Shown in pieces: positions 1 through 8,391 of a DNA stretch of 64,000 nt. The notes beneath the pieces are model-generated. The model did no database searches and was not told the origin of the DNA. It saw nothing but the letters and a program-made list of their open reading frames with translations. The translations under genes and the position numbers were made by a program. Source of the DNA: 4572-13 sp964594065. GTDB taxonomy: Bacteria; Planctomycetota; Phycisphaerae; Sedimentisphaerales; Anaerohalosphaeraceae. Numbering within the stretch: the stretch's first letter is position 1; each line of letters starts with the position of its first letter. Location: positions 1-64,000 of the forward strand of contig CAZQKX010000010.1 of assembly GCA_964594065.1 (NCBI GenBank), in the 5' to 3' direction.

Positions 1-1029
1 ACTTTCATCCCAGCCTTCAGGAGGATATACATAGAGAATCCCAGTGTTACGATCCAGGTAATATTCTCCCGGTTGATCGATTTCCTCCAGCAGATTTACG
101 AAATGGAAATATCGCTTATCTTGTTTTGATGCATCTGCCGCTAAAATACCTCCTTCAAAAACTCCATAGCGTAGAGTAATCACTTTCTTCTCAGGATCAA
201 TTTTTTCAACTTTATTAAAATTCCAAACCCATGCTTTACTTAAAATTCCTTCTGTCCAAATGTCATCTGCCTTCTGCCATTTTTCAGGACGCCATGTATC
301 ACTGTCTTTGGAAGCAAATCTAAATGTACCCCCCCGTTGCCAGAATTCCGGTGTATCATCTTCATCCCAATCCCATGTTGGGCCGGGGTCAATGACTGTA
401 GTTGGGTACAATTTCCCGGCATTGGGCCAGCGAGCAATCGTTTGTCGCTGTCCATTATAAAACAATTCCATCGAAGCCTTTTCTTTCTTTTGGCCTTGCG
501 GCATATCCGGATCATGATCCGGGAAGCCTCGTAAAGACATCTTGCCGTAGTTTCGGATGTTACGATCATGTAAATTCACTGACAAAACTACTTTGCGGGA
601 ATTTGGACAGATAATCCTTTCGAGAATAGCTGGATCATGTACAGGAGTAAACCATTTTTTAGGAAGTTCTTTACCCCCAATGATTTTAACTGTTTGATCC
701 TGATAGGCAGTATATACTACCGGAAAAGCTTTTGAACCGGAATCTTCAGCTGTAAATTTCAGGGATTTGTCTAATGCATAAACCCCTTCATGCAAATAAA
801 TCGTTACCTTCTTATTCCCGTTCAGCTTTGATTCTTTTATAAACTGTTGTGCATGATGTAGTGTTTTAAAAGGTTTAGCCAATGTTCCGGGATTCGAATC
901 TTTTCCATCCGGAGAAACATGAAGCTCAACCGAATTCTTACTTGCTCCCAACTGTGAGCTGCATGACATTGAACTGAAAATTAACAAACTCAAACAAAAT
1001 ACTATTCCGGCTAGCTTCATATTTTCCAT
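1..1029 (-). CDS. Right-handed beta-helix (pectate-lyase-like fold) lipoprotein, 3' end beyond window
   Basis: An open frame of 343 codons runs from the ATG at 1029 through the left edge without a stop, so the C-terminus is missing. A GGAGAT ribosome site lies six bases before the ATG. The N-terminus is hydrophobic and ends in a lipobox-like SSMSC, so I infer a lipoprotein. Next comes the segment HVSPDGKDSNPGT...KPFKTLHHA, typical of the first turn of DUF1565/right-handed parallel beta-helix proteins that bind or cleave polysaccharides. It lies 36 bp downstream of the GH94 gene on the same strand, so the two are probably one operon. It resembles the pair at 40942 and 42869 in layout, but the sequence is clearly different. 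Exact substrate and catalytic residues cannot be assigned because the helix is cut. Confidence 0.82.
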   Translation of the reverse strand, partial: MENMKLAGIVFCLSLLIFSSMSCSSQLGASKNSVELHVSPDGKDSNPGTLAKPFKTLHHAQQFIKESKLNGNKKVTIYLHEGVYALDKSLKFTAEDSGSKAFPVVYTAYQDQTVKIIGGKELPKKWFTPVHDPAILERIICPNSRKVVLSVNLHDRNIRNYGKMSLRGFPDHDPDMPQGQKKEKASMELFYNGQRQTIARWPNAGKLYPTTVIDPGPTWDWDEDDTPEFWQRGGTFRFASKDSDTWRPEKWQKADDIWTEGILSKAWVWNFNKVEKIDPEKKVITLRYGVFEGGILAADASKQDKRYFHFVNLLEEIDQPGEYYLDRNTGILYVYPPEGWDES

Positions 1030-1065
1030 AATATCTCCACGTTAAAATGAATTCGATTTTTACAC

Positions 1066-3510
1066 TTAGAGAATCGCTGTCACTGCAACTTCTTTTCGGC
1101 CATCTACATGTTCGACAATGTTTCCATCAATATCCTGGCCATCTACTTGCATAGACTTAATCCCTTTGCAATCTCCTGATTCAAGTTTGATGGTAATCGA
1201 GTATTTACATCCACGGAACAAGCGTTGTATCTGAACGTCTTTGCCCTTCCATTCAGAAGGCAAACATGGATCGACAACCAGACCCTTCCAACAGGTTCTA
1301 ACACCTAAGATGTGCTGAGACGCGTAAACATACATCCCCTGGGCAGTCCCCGTGACCCAAGACACATTCGCCAGCCCGAAACGATCAGAATCCGGGCCAA
1401 AAATATTCGATGAATAGACATAGGGTTCCGCTTTATATCGCCATGCTCCGGCTTTATCCATCGCAACAGCCGGGATCAACTGTCGGTAGTATTTCCACGC
1501 ACGGTCGCCCCGGCCAAGCATCGCTTCAGCAAGAATTGCCCAGCAATTGGCATGACAGAAAACCGATGCATTCTCGCCTAATCCCGGATTATAGCTTGTC
1601 ATGGGCTGCTTCGGATCCGGAAACGTTGTTACCGGAGGGTCAATCATTTTAATCCCGAGTTCCGAATCCAGACGATCTTTCACGACATCCATCGCCTGCT
1701 CACCTCGGCCGTCCTGTGAGTAGCCGCTCATCACTGACCATGCCTGGGGAAGTACCCACACTTGCGCTTCATAATTATCCTTGGTTCCGAGATATTCTCC
1801 GCTATCAAAAATGGCCCTTCGATACCACTGACCATCCCATCCTTTTGTGTTACACAGATCCCGCTGTTCTTTATAAAAATTCTGATAGAACTCAACATCT
1901 TCAGGCTTATCCATGACTTCCGCCATTTCAATTGCATACTTGAGCATATAACCAAGCTGCATCGACACCCAAATACTCTCACCTTTGCCTTCACGGCCAA
2001 CGCGGAACATTTGATCGTTCCAGTCCGTCAACTGCAGCAATGGAAAACCGCGCTGGCCGCGTGTATTCCAAGTCCGTTCCACACATTTTTTCAAATGCTC
2101 ATAAACGGTTCCCTCACCGCCGTCATAGTATTCAATTTTTTCATTCAGAAAATCAAGCGTTCCCTCTTCAGTCACAATTTCCCGTATTGTTTTAATGATC
2201 CACAGATGGTCATCTGAATGTTTAGTGGTCTTGGGCGGCCAACCTTCCGGGTCATAGATGTAGTGGTTCACTGAACCGTCGGTATATTGATGACTTATCA
2301 TCATCCGTGCCATCACTTTAGCGGCATCCAAATCAAAAGGAATCACCGACAGAATATCCTGAGCAGAGTCCTTATATCCAATACCGCGGTAAGTACCCGT
2401 TGCATAAAAGGATATATTCCGTGAATACAGGAAATTCTTATGTGCCTGATACGGATTCCAGGTATTGACCATCCTCTGAGCATATTTATCGGGAAGACGG
2501 CATTGATATTTTGTCAAATAGTCTTCCCATTGCTTATTCAAATTCTCAAATGATGCGTCGACAAATCCGGGAGCCTTAACGTTTTCCACGCTTTTCTGTA
2601 ATTGTTCTTCCGTTTCAGCTGCCCCCAGGAAAATATTCACGGTTTCGGTTTCGTCCGGTGCCAAAGAAAGCTTAAACTGCAATGCCCCGCACGGATCACC
2701 GCCTTTGATTGTCGAATTGGTGCACCCTTGGTTTTCGATCGCGTAAGGATCAGACTCCGAGCGATAATTGCCGATAAATTCATCTCGATCCCCATCGTAC
2801 GCATCAGGAGTTCTGTCAGAAGTCATATAGACAAGTGGAGGATATTGAGCCTGCAATTTGGCTGTCGTTGAAACATTCGCGGAATATTGGTGTGGCGGAT
2901 TCCCGGGCGTCTCAACACCATATTTGTACACCAGCGTATCATTATTGGAAAGATAATAGGTTGAGACCTGATGTTTGAAATAACAGCCCATCAGCAATTC
3001 TCTCTGAATCTCCATTAAGGCAAATTCAATAAATCCATACAGGCTGATATTTTTTTGCTTCTTGGAGGCGTTGGTTATCTTGACATTCCAGACCATGGCA
3101 TCCTCTTCTGCCCCGATAAAGTACGTCAGATGAACTTTGATGCCATCTTTTTCGGCTTCAAAACGCGTGTACCCCATTCCATGGGCCGCTTGCCAGTGGT
3201 CCAACTTGGTTTTACACGGCTGAAAGGAAGGATTCCAGTATTGGCCGCTATCCTCGTCTTTGATATATACATAATAACCAGATCTGTCCGTCGGCAGATG
3301 AAAGAAACGATAGCGATTAATACGCCAAAGCATCGGTGTTTTATACCAAGCCAAACCCCCGGCTGCCTGTGAGATAAAAGCATGAAAAGTGCCATTGGTT
3401 AGATAATTGATCCATGGCATCGGGGTGTCCGGACGCTTCATAAGCACTTCTCGGTTGGCATCATCAAAACAGTAATAAGATTGTGGGTCATTCCTGTCTT
3501 CTTGCTTCAT
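1066..3510 (-). CDS. GH94 family glycoside phosphorylase (cellobiose/chitobiose phosphorylase-like)
   Basis: This 814-aa protein has no signal peptide, as expected for a cytosolic phosphorylase that splits a disaccharide with phosphate into sugar 1-phosphate and a free sugar. Residues 1 to about 290 form the beta-sandwich domain; the (alpha/alpha)6 barrel follows. The SDDHLW motif places the general acid at Asp434, and GYKDSAQD, DWNDQ and ENASVFCHAN are further GH94 family blocks. A clear AGGAG site precedes the ATG. The acceptor and donor sugars are not readable from sequence; cellobiose, chitobiose, cellobionate and related beta-linked disaccharides are all possible. The gene heads an operon with the beta-helix lipoprotein. 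Its promoter region carries a perfect palindrome (3529-3548) and a tandem direct-repeat site (3633-3667). Confidence 0.9.
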   Translation of the reverse strand: MKQEDRNDPQSYYCFDDANREVLMKRPDTPMPWINYLTNGTFHAFISQAAGGLAWYKTPMLWRINRYRFFHLPTDRSGYYVYIKDEDSGQYWNPSFQPCKTKLDHWQAAHGMGYTRFEAEKDGIKVHLTYFIGAEEDAMVWNVKITNASKKQKNISLYGFIEFALMEIQRELLMGCYFKHQVSTYYLSNNDTLVYKYGVETPGNPPHQYSANVSTTAKLQAQYPPLVYMTSDRTPDAYDGDRDEFIGNYRSESDPYAIENQGCTNSTIKGGDPCGALQFKLSLAPDETETVNIFLGAAETEEQLQKSVENVKAPGFVDASFENLNKQWEDYLTKYQCRLPDKYAQRMVNTWNPYQAHKNFLYSRNISFYATGTYRGIGYKDSAQDILSVIPFDLDAAKVMARMMISHQYTDGSVNHYIYDPEGWPPKTTKHSDDHLWIIKTIREIVTEEGTLDFLNEKIEYYDGGEGTVYEHLKKCVERTWNTRGQRGFPLLQLTDWNDQMFRVGREGKGESIWVSMQLGYMLKYAIEMAEVMDKPEDVEFYQNFYKEQRDLCNTKGWDGQWYRRAIFDSGEYLGTKDNYEAQVWVLPQAWSVMSGYSQDGRGEQAMDVVKDRLDSELGIKMIDPPVTTFPDPKQPMTSYNPGLGENASVFCHANCWAILAEAMLGRGDRAWKYYRQLIPAVAMDKAGAWRYKAEPYVYSSNIFGPDSDRFGLANVSWVTGTAQGMYVYASQHILGVRTCWKGLVVDPCLPSEWKGKDVQIQRLFRGCKYSITIKLESGDCKGIKSMQVDGQDIDGNIVEHVDGRKEVAVTAIL

Positions 3511-3528
3511 TACAATTCTCCTGTTGCA

Positions 3529-3548
3529 TTTGTATAGTATGATACAAA
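3529..3548. promoter_or_regulatory. Perfect inverted repeat upstream of GH94 gene
   Basis: TTTGTAT-N6-ATACAAA is a perfect 7-bp dyad. It lies 19 bp upstream of the GH94 ATG, just before the ribosome site and within the likely -10 region. The shape and size fit an operator for a dimeric repressor (GntR-, TetR- or LacI-type). The regulator is not identified. Confidence 0.5.
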
Positions 3549-3632
3549 GTAATAATCTTTTTGGCCGTTGTTATCGATTTAACTTAAAAATAAAAGACCC
3601 GGCATTGTAGTGAAAAACCCACCCAAAGAGAA

Positions 3633-3667
3633 CCTCTAAGTACGACTTTTAAGCCTCAATATGCGAC
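3633..3667 (+). promoter_or_regulatory. Tandem direct-repeat operator, site B (XylR-like box)
   Basis: Two copies of CYTC-N5-RCGWC start at 3633 and 3654, exactly 21 bp apart. Same-face direct repeats of this period are typical of AraC/XylR family half-sites. The pair lies 123 bp upstream of the GH94 start and just past the end of the XylR-like gene. The same pattern recurs at 5121 and 26424. Confidence 0.65.
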
Positions 3668-3723
3668 ATTTTCACTGATCAAGATAAAAACAAGATGCCC
3701 ATTAACTGCTTATTGCTAATTCC

Positions 3724-4872
3724 CTACTTTTGATGGCAATATTTTAACCGATACTCCTGAGGAGTCATCCCCACCTGTTCCTTAAAATATCGTGACAAAT
3801 TTTTAGATGACATAAGTCCAATAGATCTGGCTATTTGAGTAATTGAGTGGTCTGTTTTTAGCAGCATGTGAATAATCATATCGATTCGTGAGCGTTTTAA
3901 TTCTTCAAGAATGGTACAATTGAGGGCCTCATTAAACCGTCTCTCCAAATTCCGCCGGGATGTCGCAACATACGCAACCACATCATCTACTTTGACAGGT
4001 TTTTGGACACTGCGGCGTATAAAATGCACAGCTTCGGCAACGAGCGGATCTTTAATATACAGGATATTGGTTGACTGCCTTTCAATGATCTCATGCACAG
4101 ATACATCGATCCGGCTCCTTTCAGGTTCATGGCCTTTCATCAATAGGTCCAGATTTTTGGCCGCTTCATATCCGGCCGCCTCAGTATAATACAGGATGCT
4201 GGATAATGGAGGATTAGAAAACTCACAAATCATCTCATCATTATCAACGCCCAAAATTGCCACATCATGAGGAATATGAAAAGAATTTTTCTTACACACC
4301 TCGATCACTTCCCTGCCCATAATGTCATTACAGGCCATTATCGCAAGAGGGGTGGGTAAGCCCTTAAGCCATTGAGCCAGTTTCTCACTTTCATGAATCC
4401 AGTTGCGCTGGTAACTTGCGTATGTACAATGATAAGTATGGACTTTATAACCGTCCCTGGATAAACGCACCGTAAAGCCTTTCCCTCTTTCTTTAGACCA
4501 GGTCCGGTCGCGAAAACTGCAGAAAGCATAGTTCTTAAAACCCAGTCCCAGAAGATATTCAGCGCCAACCTGTCCAGCCCTGAGTGAATCGGGTGCGACA
4601 CTGACATCGCCGCTTTCCATTTTTTCAAATATGGTAACCACTGGAACATGCGGGGGTATAAACTTCCGATTGCGCTTGTACGAAAGATCACTCATCACAA
4701 TACCATCACAGTCCCAATTTTCAAGATGGGGGAAGACTCGTTCACGCTTACCGGGGTTACTGTAAAAAGACCACGGGCCATGCTCTTCTGAGTATCTCAT
4801 AATACCACGCATTAATCCCCGGCTGTACCCCCAGATTATCTCGATATCTAAAATGATTTTGGGTGCATTCAT
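3724..4872 (-). CDS. XylR-like AraC-family transcriptional regulator with sugar-binding N-terminal domain
   Basis: The 382-aa protein has an N-terminal periplasmic-binding-protein-like (LacI-type sensor) domain from about residue 1 to 270. It opens with the YSRGLMRGIMRYSEEHGPW signature of XylR proteins. An AraC-type double helix-turn-helix follows from about 283 to the end (ITQIARSIGLMSSKNLSRYFKE and GMTPQEYR are its second half). The family binds a sugar in the cytoplasm and activates sugar-degradation promoters through tandem direct repeats. It lies between the GH94 operon and the divergent sulfatase gene, and tandem repeats flank it on both sides, so it is the obvious candidate for their control. 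The inducing sugar is unknown. Confidence 0.9.
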   Translation of the reverse strand: MNAPKIILDIEIIWGYSRGLMRGIMRYSEEHGPWSFYSNPGKRERVFPHLENWDCDGIVMSDLSYKRNRKFIPPHVPVVTIFEKMESGDVSVAPDSLRAGQVGAEYLLGLGFKNYAFCSFRDRTWSKERGKGFTVRLSRDGYKVHTYHCTYASYQRNWIHESEKLAQWLKGLPTPLAIMACNDIMGREVIEVCKKNSFHIPHDVAILGVDNDEMICEFSNPPLSSILYYTEAAGYEAAKNLDLLMKGHEPERSRIDVSVHEIIERQSTNILYIKDPLVAEAVHFIRRSVQKPVKVDDVVAYVATSRRNLERRFNEALNCTILEELKRSRIDMIIHMLLKTDHSITQIARSIGLMSSKNLSRYFKEQVGMTPQEYRLKYCHQK

Positions 4873-4963
4873 AGCTCATTTAAACCTTTCTGCTACAGAC
4901 AGACTTATATGTTGATGATTATATTGTACCTGTACTCGCTGAAATTTTAACAGTACCTGATTG

Positions 4964-4985
4964 ATTATCCGCATTCATGGATAAT
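4964..4985. promoter_or_regulatory. Perfect inverted repeat upstream of XylR-like gene
   Basis: ATTATCC-N8-GGATAAT is a perfect 7-bp dyad about 92 bp upstream of the regulator's start codon. It lies in the 390-bp space between this gene and the divergent sulfatase gene. The same space also holds two GTACCTG copies (4926 and 4953). Possible autoregulation site; no direct proof. Confidence 0.35.
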
Positions 4986-5120
4986 ATGTCACAAACCGGC
5001 AAGTATATTGCTCCTCTCACCTTTATACTCATGGCATAATCCCCGGTAAATCATTCCTTTTCCATACTTAATGCCTATTTAAACAGCTTTTATTGCATGA
5101 AAATTCCATCTGCCTTTAAA

Positions 5121-5155
5121 CTTCATTTAGCGTCCATACGGCTTCATTATGCGTC
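5121..5155 (+). promoter_or_regulatory. Tandem direct-repeat operator, site A (XylR-like box)
   Basis: Two copies of CYTC-N5-RCGWC start at 5121 and 5142, 21 bp apart, with the order pointing towards the sulfatase gene whose start is 108 bp downstream. The second copy (cttcattatgcgtcat) is closest to the consensus of all six half-sites in the window. Confidence 0.65.
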
Positions 5156-5262
5156 ATTTTTTTTGATTGTTCAAGATAATTCTGTAAAAAATCATATCAG
5201 GATGTATATTGAAAACAGTTTTACTTTTCCATTTTTGCAATAATTTCAAAGGAAAACATACT

Positions 5263-7050
5263 ATGATGTCAAATAGATGCCTTATTGGGCTTTCGGGGAC
5301 ATGGATTATCTTATTGGCTGCCTTTGGCTGTAACACAAAAATAACTGCTCAAACACCCTCAAAACGCAAACCCAACGTAATTCTTGTCATGACGGACGAT
5401 CAGGGATACGGTGATCTGGGCTGTCACGGTAATAAGCACATAAAAACCCCGCACCTTGACCGTTTCTACAGTGAAAGCGTTCGCTTGAAAGATTTTCATG
5501 TCGGGCCGACATGTGCCCCAACCCGGGCGGCTCTGATGACGGGCCGATACTGTAATCGTACCGGCGTATGGCATACAGTCGGAGGCCGGTCCCTGCTACG
5601 AAAAAATGAAGTCACAATGGCTGATATATTCAAACAATCAGGCTATAAAACTTCAATTTTCGGCAAATGGCACCTAGGAGATAATTATCCGTATCGCCCT
5701 CAGGACAGAGGTTTTGATGAAGCCATGGTACATGCTGCCGGCGGCGTTACGCAAACCCCCGGCCATTGGGGCAATGACTATTTTAATGATACATACATCT
5801 ATAATGGTAAAAATGAGAAATTTAATGGATATTGTACAGATGTGTGGTTCGAAGGGGCCAAATCATTTATCAAGGCCAATAAGGATGTTCCGTTTGTGGT
5901 CTACATCGCAACCAATGCACCCCATGGCCCTTTTTATGTTGATCCCAAATATGCTGAGCCCTATCGAAATAATCCGGCCATACCCAACGCGGAATTTTAT
6001 GGGATGATCACACATTTTGATGAAAGATTCGGACAACTGCGCGACCTCTTGAAGACACTTGATATCGAAGATAATACCATCCTGATTTTCATGACAGACA
6101 ATGGCACCGCTGCCGGATTTAGCGGCAAGAAAGGATTCAATGCCGGCATGAGAGGTACGAAGGGAAGTGAGTATGATGGAGGACACCGGGTTCCGTGTTT
6201 TATCCGTTATCCCGATGGCCAAATTCAGGGGCCGGCAGATATTGAACCGGTTACATCACATATCGACATTCTCCCGACACTGATGGATTTATGCGGGATT
6301 AATGACACTAAAAAAGCTTTCGATGGAAAAAGCTTAACGCCGCTATTGAAAGATACGGATGCGGGGTGGCCTGAGCGAACGCTTATTACAGATTCCCAGC
6401 GTCTCGAACATCCGGTTAAATGGAGAAAAAGTGCCGTCATGACAGACCGGTGGCGATTGGTCAACGGCCGGGAACTCTATGACATCAAAACCGATCCGGG
6501 ACAAAAAAATGACCTCGCCAATCAATCTCCGCAGGTTGTTAAAAAACTCCGAGCTGAATATAAAAAATGGTGGCAGGACATCTCTGTAGATTTTGACGAT
6601 TACCCACCAATCATCATCGGCTCCGATGCTGAACCGGAATCCTTGATCACATGTCATGACTGGCACGGCGATGATTACCCATGGAACCAGTTTATAATCC
6701 GCAAAGGGATGATCGCCAACGGGTTCTGGGCTGTCGAAATAGAAAAAGACGGCGTCTATGAGTTTTCACTTCGCCGCTGGCCAAAGGAAGCAGACCTGCC
6801 AATCAATGCATCAGCTGCTGAAATGACAAGCGAAATCGGGGAAAAATATCTTCCCGGAAAATCATTTCATATCACCAACGCCCGTCTAAAAATTGCCAAT
6901 CATGATAAAACGAAATCAGTTACATCTCAGGATAAAGCAATTCGTTTCCAGGTGCCATTGAAAGCCGGACCGGCACGCCTGCAGACATCTTTCACTTCGC
7001 CGGATGTCGAACTGGGAGCTTATTATGTCTATGTGAGGAAAATTAAATGA
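5263..7050 (+). CDS. Formylglycine-dependent sulfatase (S1 family), exported
   Basis: I chose the ATG at 5263, which has an AAAGGA site ten bases upstream; an in-frame ATG at 5209 would add 18 residues with no such site. The 595-aa product starts with a signal peptide, probably of lipoprotein type (LLAAFGC). It carries the sulfatase core: metal-binding MTDDQGYGD, the CAPTR motif whose Cys84 is converted to formylglycine, and GKWHLGD. It hydrolyses sulfate esters, most likely on an algal polysaccharide. The C-terminal part (HDWHGDDYPWNQ... then FSLRRWPKEADLPI) forms an extra beta-rich domain shared with the sulfatase at 14451. It is followed 196 bp later by a UroD-like gene and a terminator, suggesting a two-gene operon. 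The precise substrate is not inferable. Confidence 0.92.
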   Translation: MMSNRCLIGLSGTWIILLAAFGCNTKITAQTPSKRKPNVILVMTDDQGYGDLGCHGNKHIKTPHLDRFYSESVRLKDFHVGPTCAPTRAALMTGRYCNRTGVWHTVGGRSLLRKNEVTMADIFKQSGYKTSIFGKWHLGDNYPYRPQDRGFDEAMVHAAGGVTQTPGHWGNDYFNDTYIYNGKNEKFNGYCTDVWFEGAKSFIKANKDVPFVVYIATNAPHGPFYVDPKYAEPYRNNPAIPNAEFYGMITHFDERFGQLRDLLKTLDIEDNTILIFMTDNGTAAGFSGKKGFNAGMRGTKGSEYDGGHRVPCFIRYPDGQIQGPADIEPVTSHIDILPTLMDLCGINDTKKAFDGKSLTPLLKDTDAGWPERTLITDSQRLEHPVKWRKSAVMTDRWRLVNGRELYDIKTDPGQKNDLANQSPQVVKKLRAEYKKWWQDISVDFDDYPPIIIGSDAEPESLITCHDWHGDDYPWNQFIIRKGMIANGFWAVEIEKDGVYEFSLRRWPKEADLPINASAAEMTSEIGEKYLPGKSFHITNARLKIANHDKTKSVTSQDKAIRFQVPLKAGPARLQTSFTSPDVELGAYYVYVRKIK

Positions 7051-7115
7051 CAGGAAAAAATTATGAAACCAACATTTTAACAAAGTCAAAATTAAAAAGT
7101 AATGTTGCAAATGAC

Positions 7116-7193
7116 GGTCGGTTTGTTAAACTTACCGACTAGTCCAGGCAGAAGTCGGAAACCATTGTTCTCGAAAATGGAAGCCCGAACAAT
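7116..7193 (+). promoter_or_regulatory. Structured intercistronic leader with alternative hairpins
   Basis: ACCGACT at 7134-7140 can pair with GGTCGGT upstream (7116-7122, one G-U pair). Its CCGACT part can instead pair with AGTCGG downstream (7153-7158). These are mutually exclusive. A third stem, ATTGTTC (7164-7170) with GAACAAT (7187-7193), is perfect over 7 bp. The region lies between the sulfatase stop and the ribosome site of the UroD-like gene. Structure and role are inferred from base pairing alone. Confidence 0.35.
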
Positions 7194-7246
7194 AACTCGT
7201 ACAAAAAAGTTAACCGAAGTAATCCTAAGCAATACGGAGGCATAAA

Positions 7247-8308
7247 ATGTCTTATGAACACGGAATCGCCGCGATCAACCTGGAAATGTCGGATCGTGTC
7301 CCTCGAACCGAATACAGTGTAGAAAGGCACTGGGAACTGGTTAAGGTTGAAACCGGTATTGAAATCGCCGACTCCAGCACGCCGGAAGAAAAAGTCAACG
7401 CCAGCCAGGAATTATTTAAGGCATGGAACTTTGATTTGATCTGGAATGTGATGCATATCCACGACACGGATTTTACAAAATTGACCAAAATGGGACACGC
7501 ATCCTTTGAAGGCGATGGAAGTGACTATGACAATCAGGTTATATGTCCTTTTAAAACACCTGAAGAAGCATTGTCATTTAATGCGATGGAAGAGTTTGGG
7601 CCGAAAAACAAAGCTGAGCTCATTCAACGATTTAATGATAATTATCAAGCCAAGTGTGCCAAGGTCGAAGCCACCGTAAATATGACCGGCTTGTATGTTT
7701 CACTGGTGTCGGGCCTGATCGAGCTTTACGGCTGGGACATGATGCTGATGGCAATGGGAACGGATCCCGAACGATTTGGAACGTTCGTAACCGCTAACTA
7801 TGCGAAATGGATCTCTCAGTACTTTGAAGCGGTGGCTGAATGCGATTCACCGGTTATCATGATTCATGATGACATTGTCTGGACAAGCGGGCCGTTCACC
7901 AATCCCGATTGGTACCGTCAATTCGTTTTCCCCAACTATAAGAAACTGATCGCCCCGCTGCTGGATAATAACAAACGCATTCTTTATACCTGTGATGGAG
8001 ATTTTACGTTGTTCCTTGATGACATCGTCGATTGCGGTTTCCACGGGATTGTTATGGAACCGGCAACGGACATGAAGCAGTTTGCCGAAAAGTACGGCAA
8101 AACACACGTTTTTGTTGGTAATGCGGACACACGAATTCTTTTATCGGGGACGAAAGAAGACATCTATAATGAAGTCAAACGCTGTATGGATATCGGGAAG
8201 GACTGCCCCGGCTTCTTTATGGCAGTCGGCAACCATATCCCCGCCAATACACCGCTGGAAAACGCCCTGTATTACAACCAATGTTACAACGAAATGGCAA
8301 AGCGGTAA
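7247..8308 (+). CDS. Uroporphyrinogen decarboxylase-like (UroD/MtaA superfamily) protein
   Basis: The 353-aa protein starts after an ACGGAGG ribosome site seven bases upstream. Its (beta/alpha)8-type sequence matches the UroD/MtaA/CmuA superfamily, seen in the IMIHDDI, NKRILYTCDGD and final NHIPANTPLEN blocks. True heme UroD is unlikely: this is one of three divergent copies in the window, each beside polysaccharide genes. In methyltransferase members (MtaA, CmuA) a HxC pair binds zinc; here the region reads YTCD, keeping the Cys but not the His. Cofactor-linked demethylation or another C1 reaction on glycan-derived sugars is a possibility, not shown. It probably shares a transcript with the sulfatase upstream. 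Confidence 0.85.
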   Translation: MSYEHGIAAINLEMSDRVPRTEYSVERHWELVKVETGIEIADSSTPEEKVNASQELFKAWNFDLIWNVMHIHDTDFTKLTKMGHASFEGDGSDYDNQVICPFKTPEEALSFNAMEEFGPKNKAELIQRFNDNYQAKCAKVEATVNMTGLYVSLVSGLIELYGWDMMLMAMGTDPERFGTFVTANYAKWISQYFEAVAECDSPVIMIHDDIVWTSGPFTNPDWYRQFVFPNYKKLIAPLLDNNKRILYTCDGDFTLFLDDIVDCGFHGIVMEPATDMKQFAEKYGKTHVFVGNADTRILLSGTKEDIYNEVKRCMDIGKDCPGFFMAVGNHIPANTPLENALYYNQCYNEMAKR

Positions 8309-8319
8309 GTAAAAACTGA

Positions 8320-8370
8320 TGAAGCGTCAATATCATGGTTCTCACGGTATTGATACTTCATTTCTTTTTT
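8320..8370 (+). terminator. Rho-independent terminator after UroD-like gene
   Basis: A 15-bp stem (8320-8334 with 8346-8360, one C-A mismatch and two G-U pairs) encloses an 11-nt loop and is followed by a T-rich tail. On the other strand the stem is followed, after three bases, by five Ts, so it probably also serves the convergent GH2 gene. Confidence 0.75.
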
Positions 8371-8391
8371 AAATTCACAGAGACAGGCATT

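Larger units (their letters stand above)
4873..5262. other. Divergent intergenic region, regulator / sulfatase
   Basis: This gene-free stretch of 390 bp holds the dyad at 4964-4985 and the tandem operator at 5121-5155. A TATATT at 5205-5210 could be the -10 of the sulfatase promoter; no good -35 stands in front of it, which would fit activator dependence. I see no RNA gene here. Confidence 0.5.

Noticed and set aside
5171..5179. Shared TCAAGATAA next to operator sites A (5171) and B (3679) as part of the regulatory motif
   Set aside because: It is absent at site C and also occurs at 57592 without any tandem repeat, so it is probably chance.
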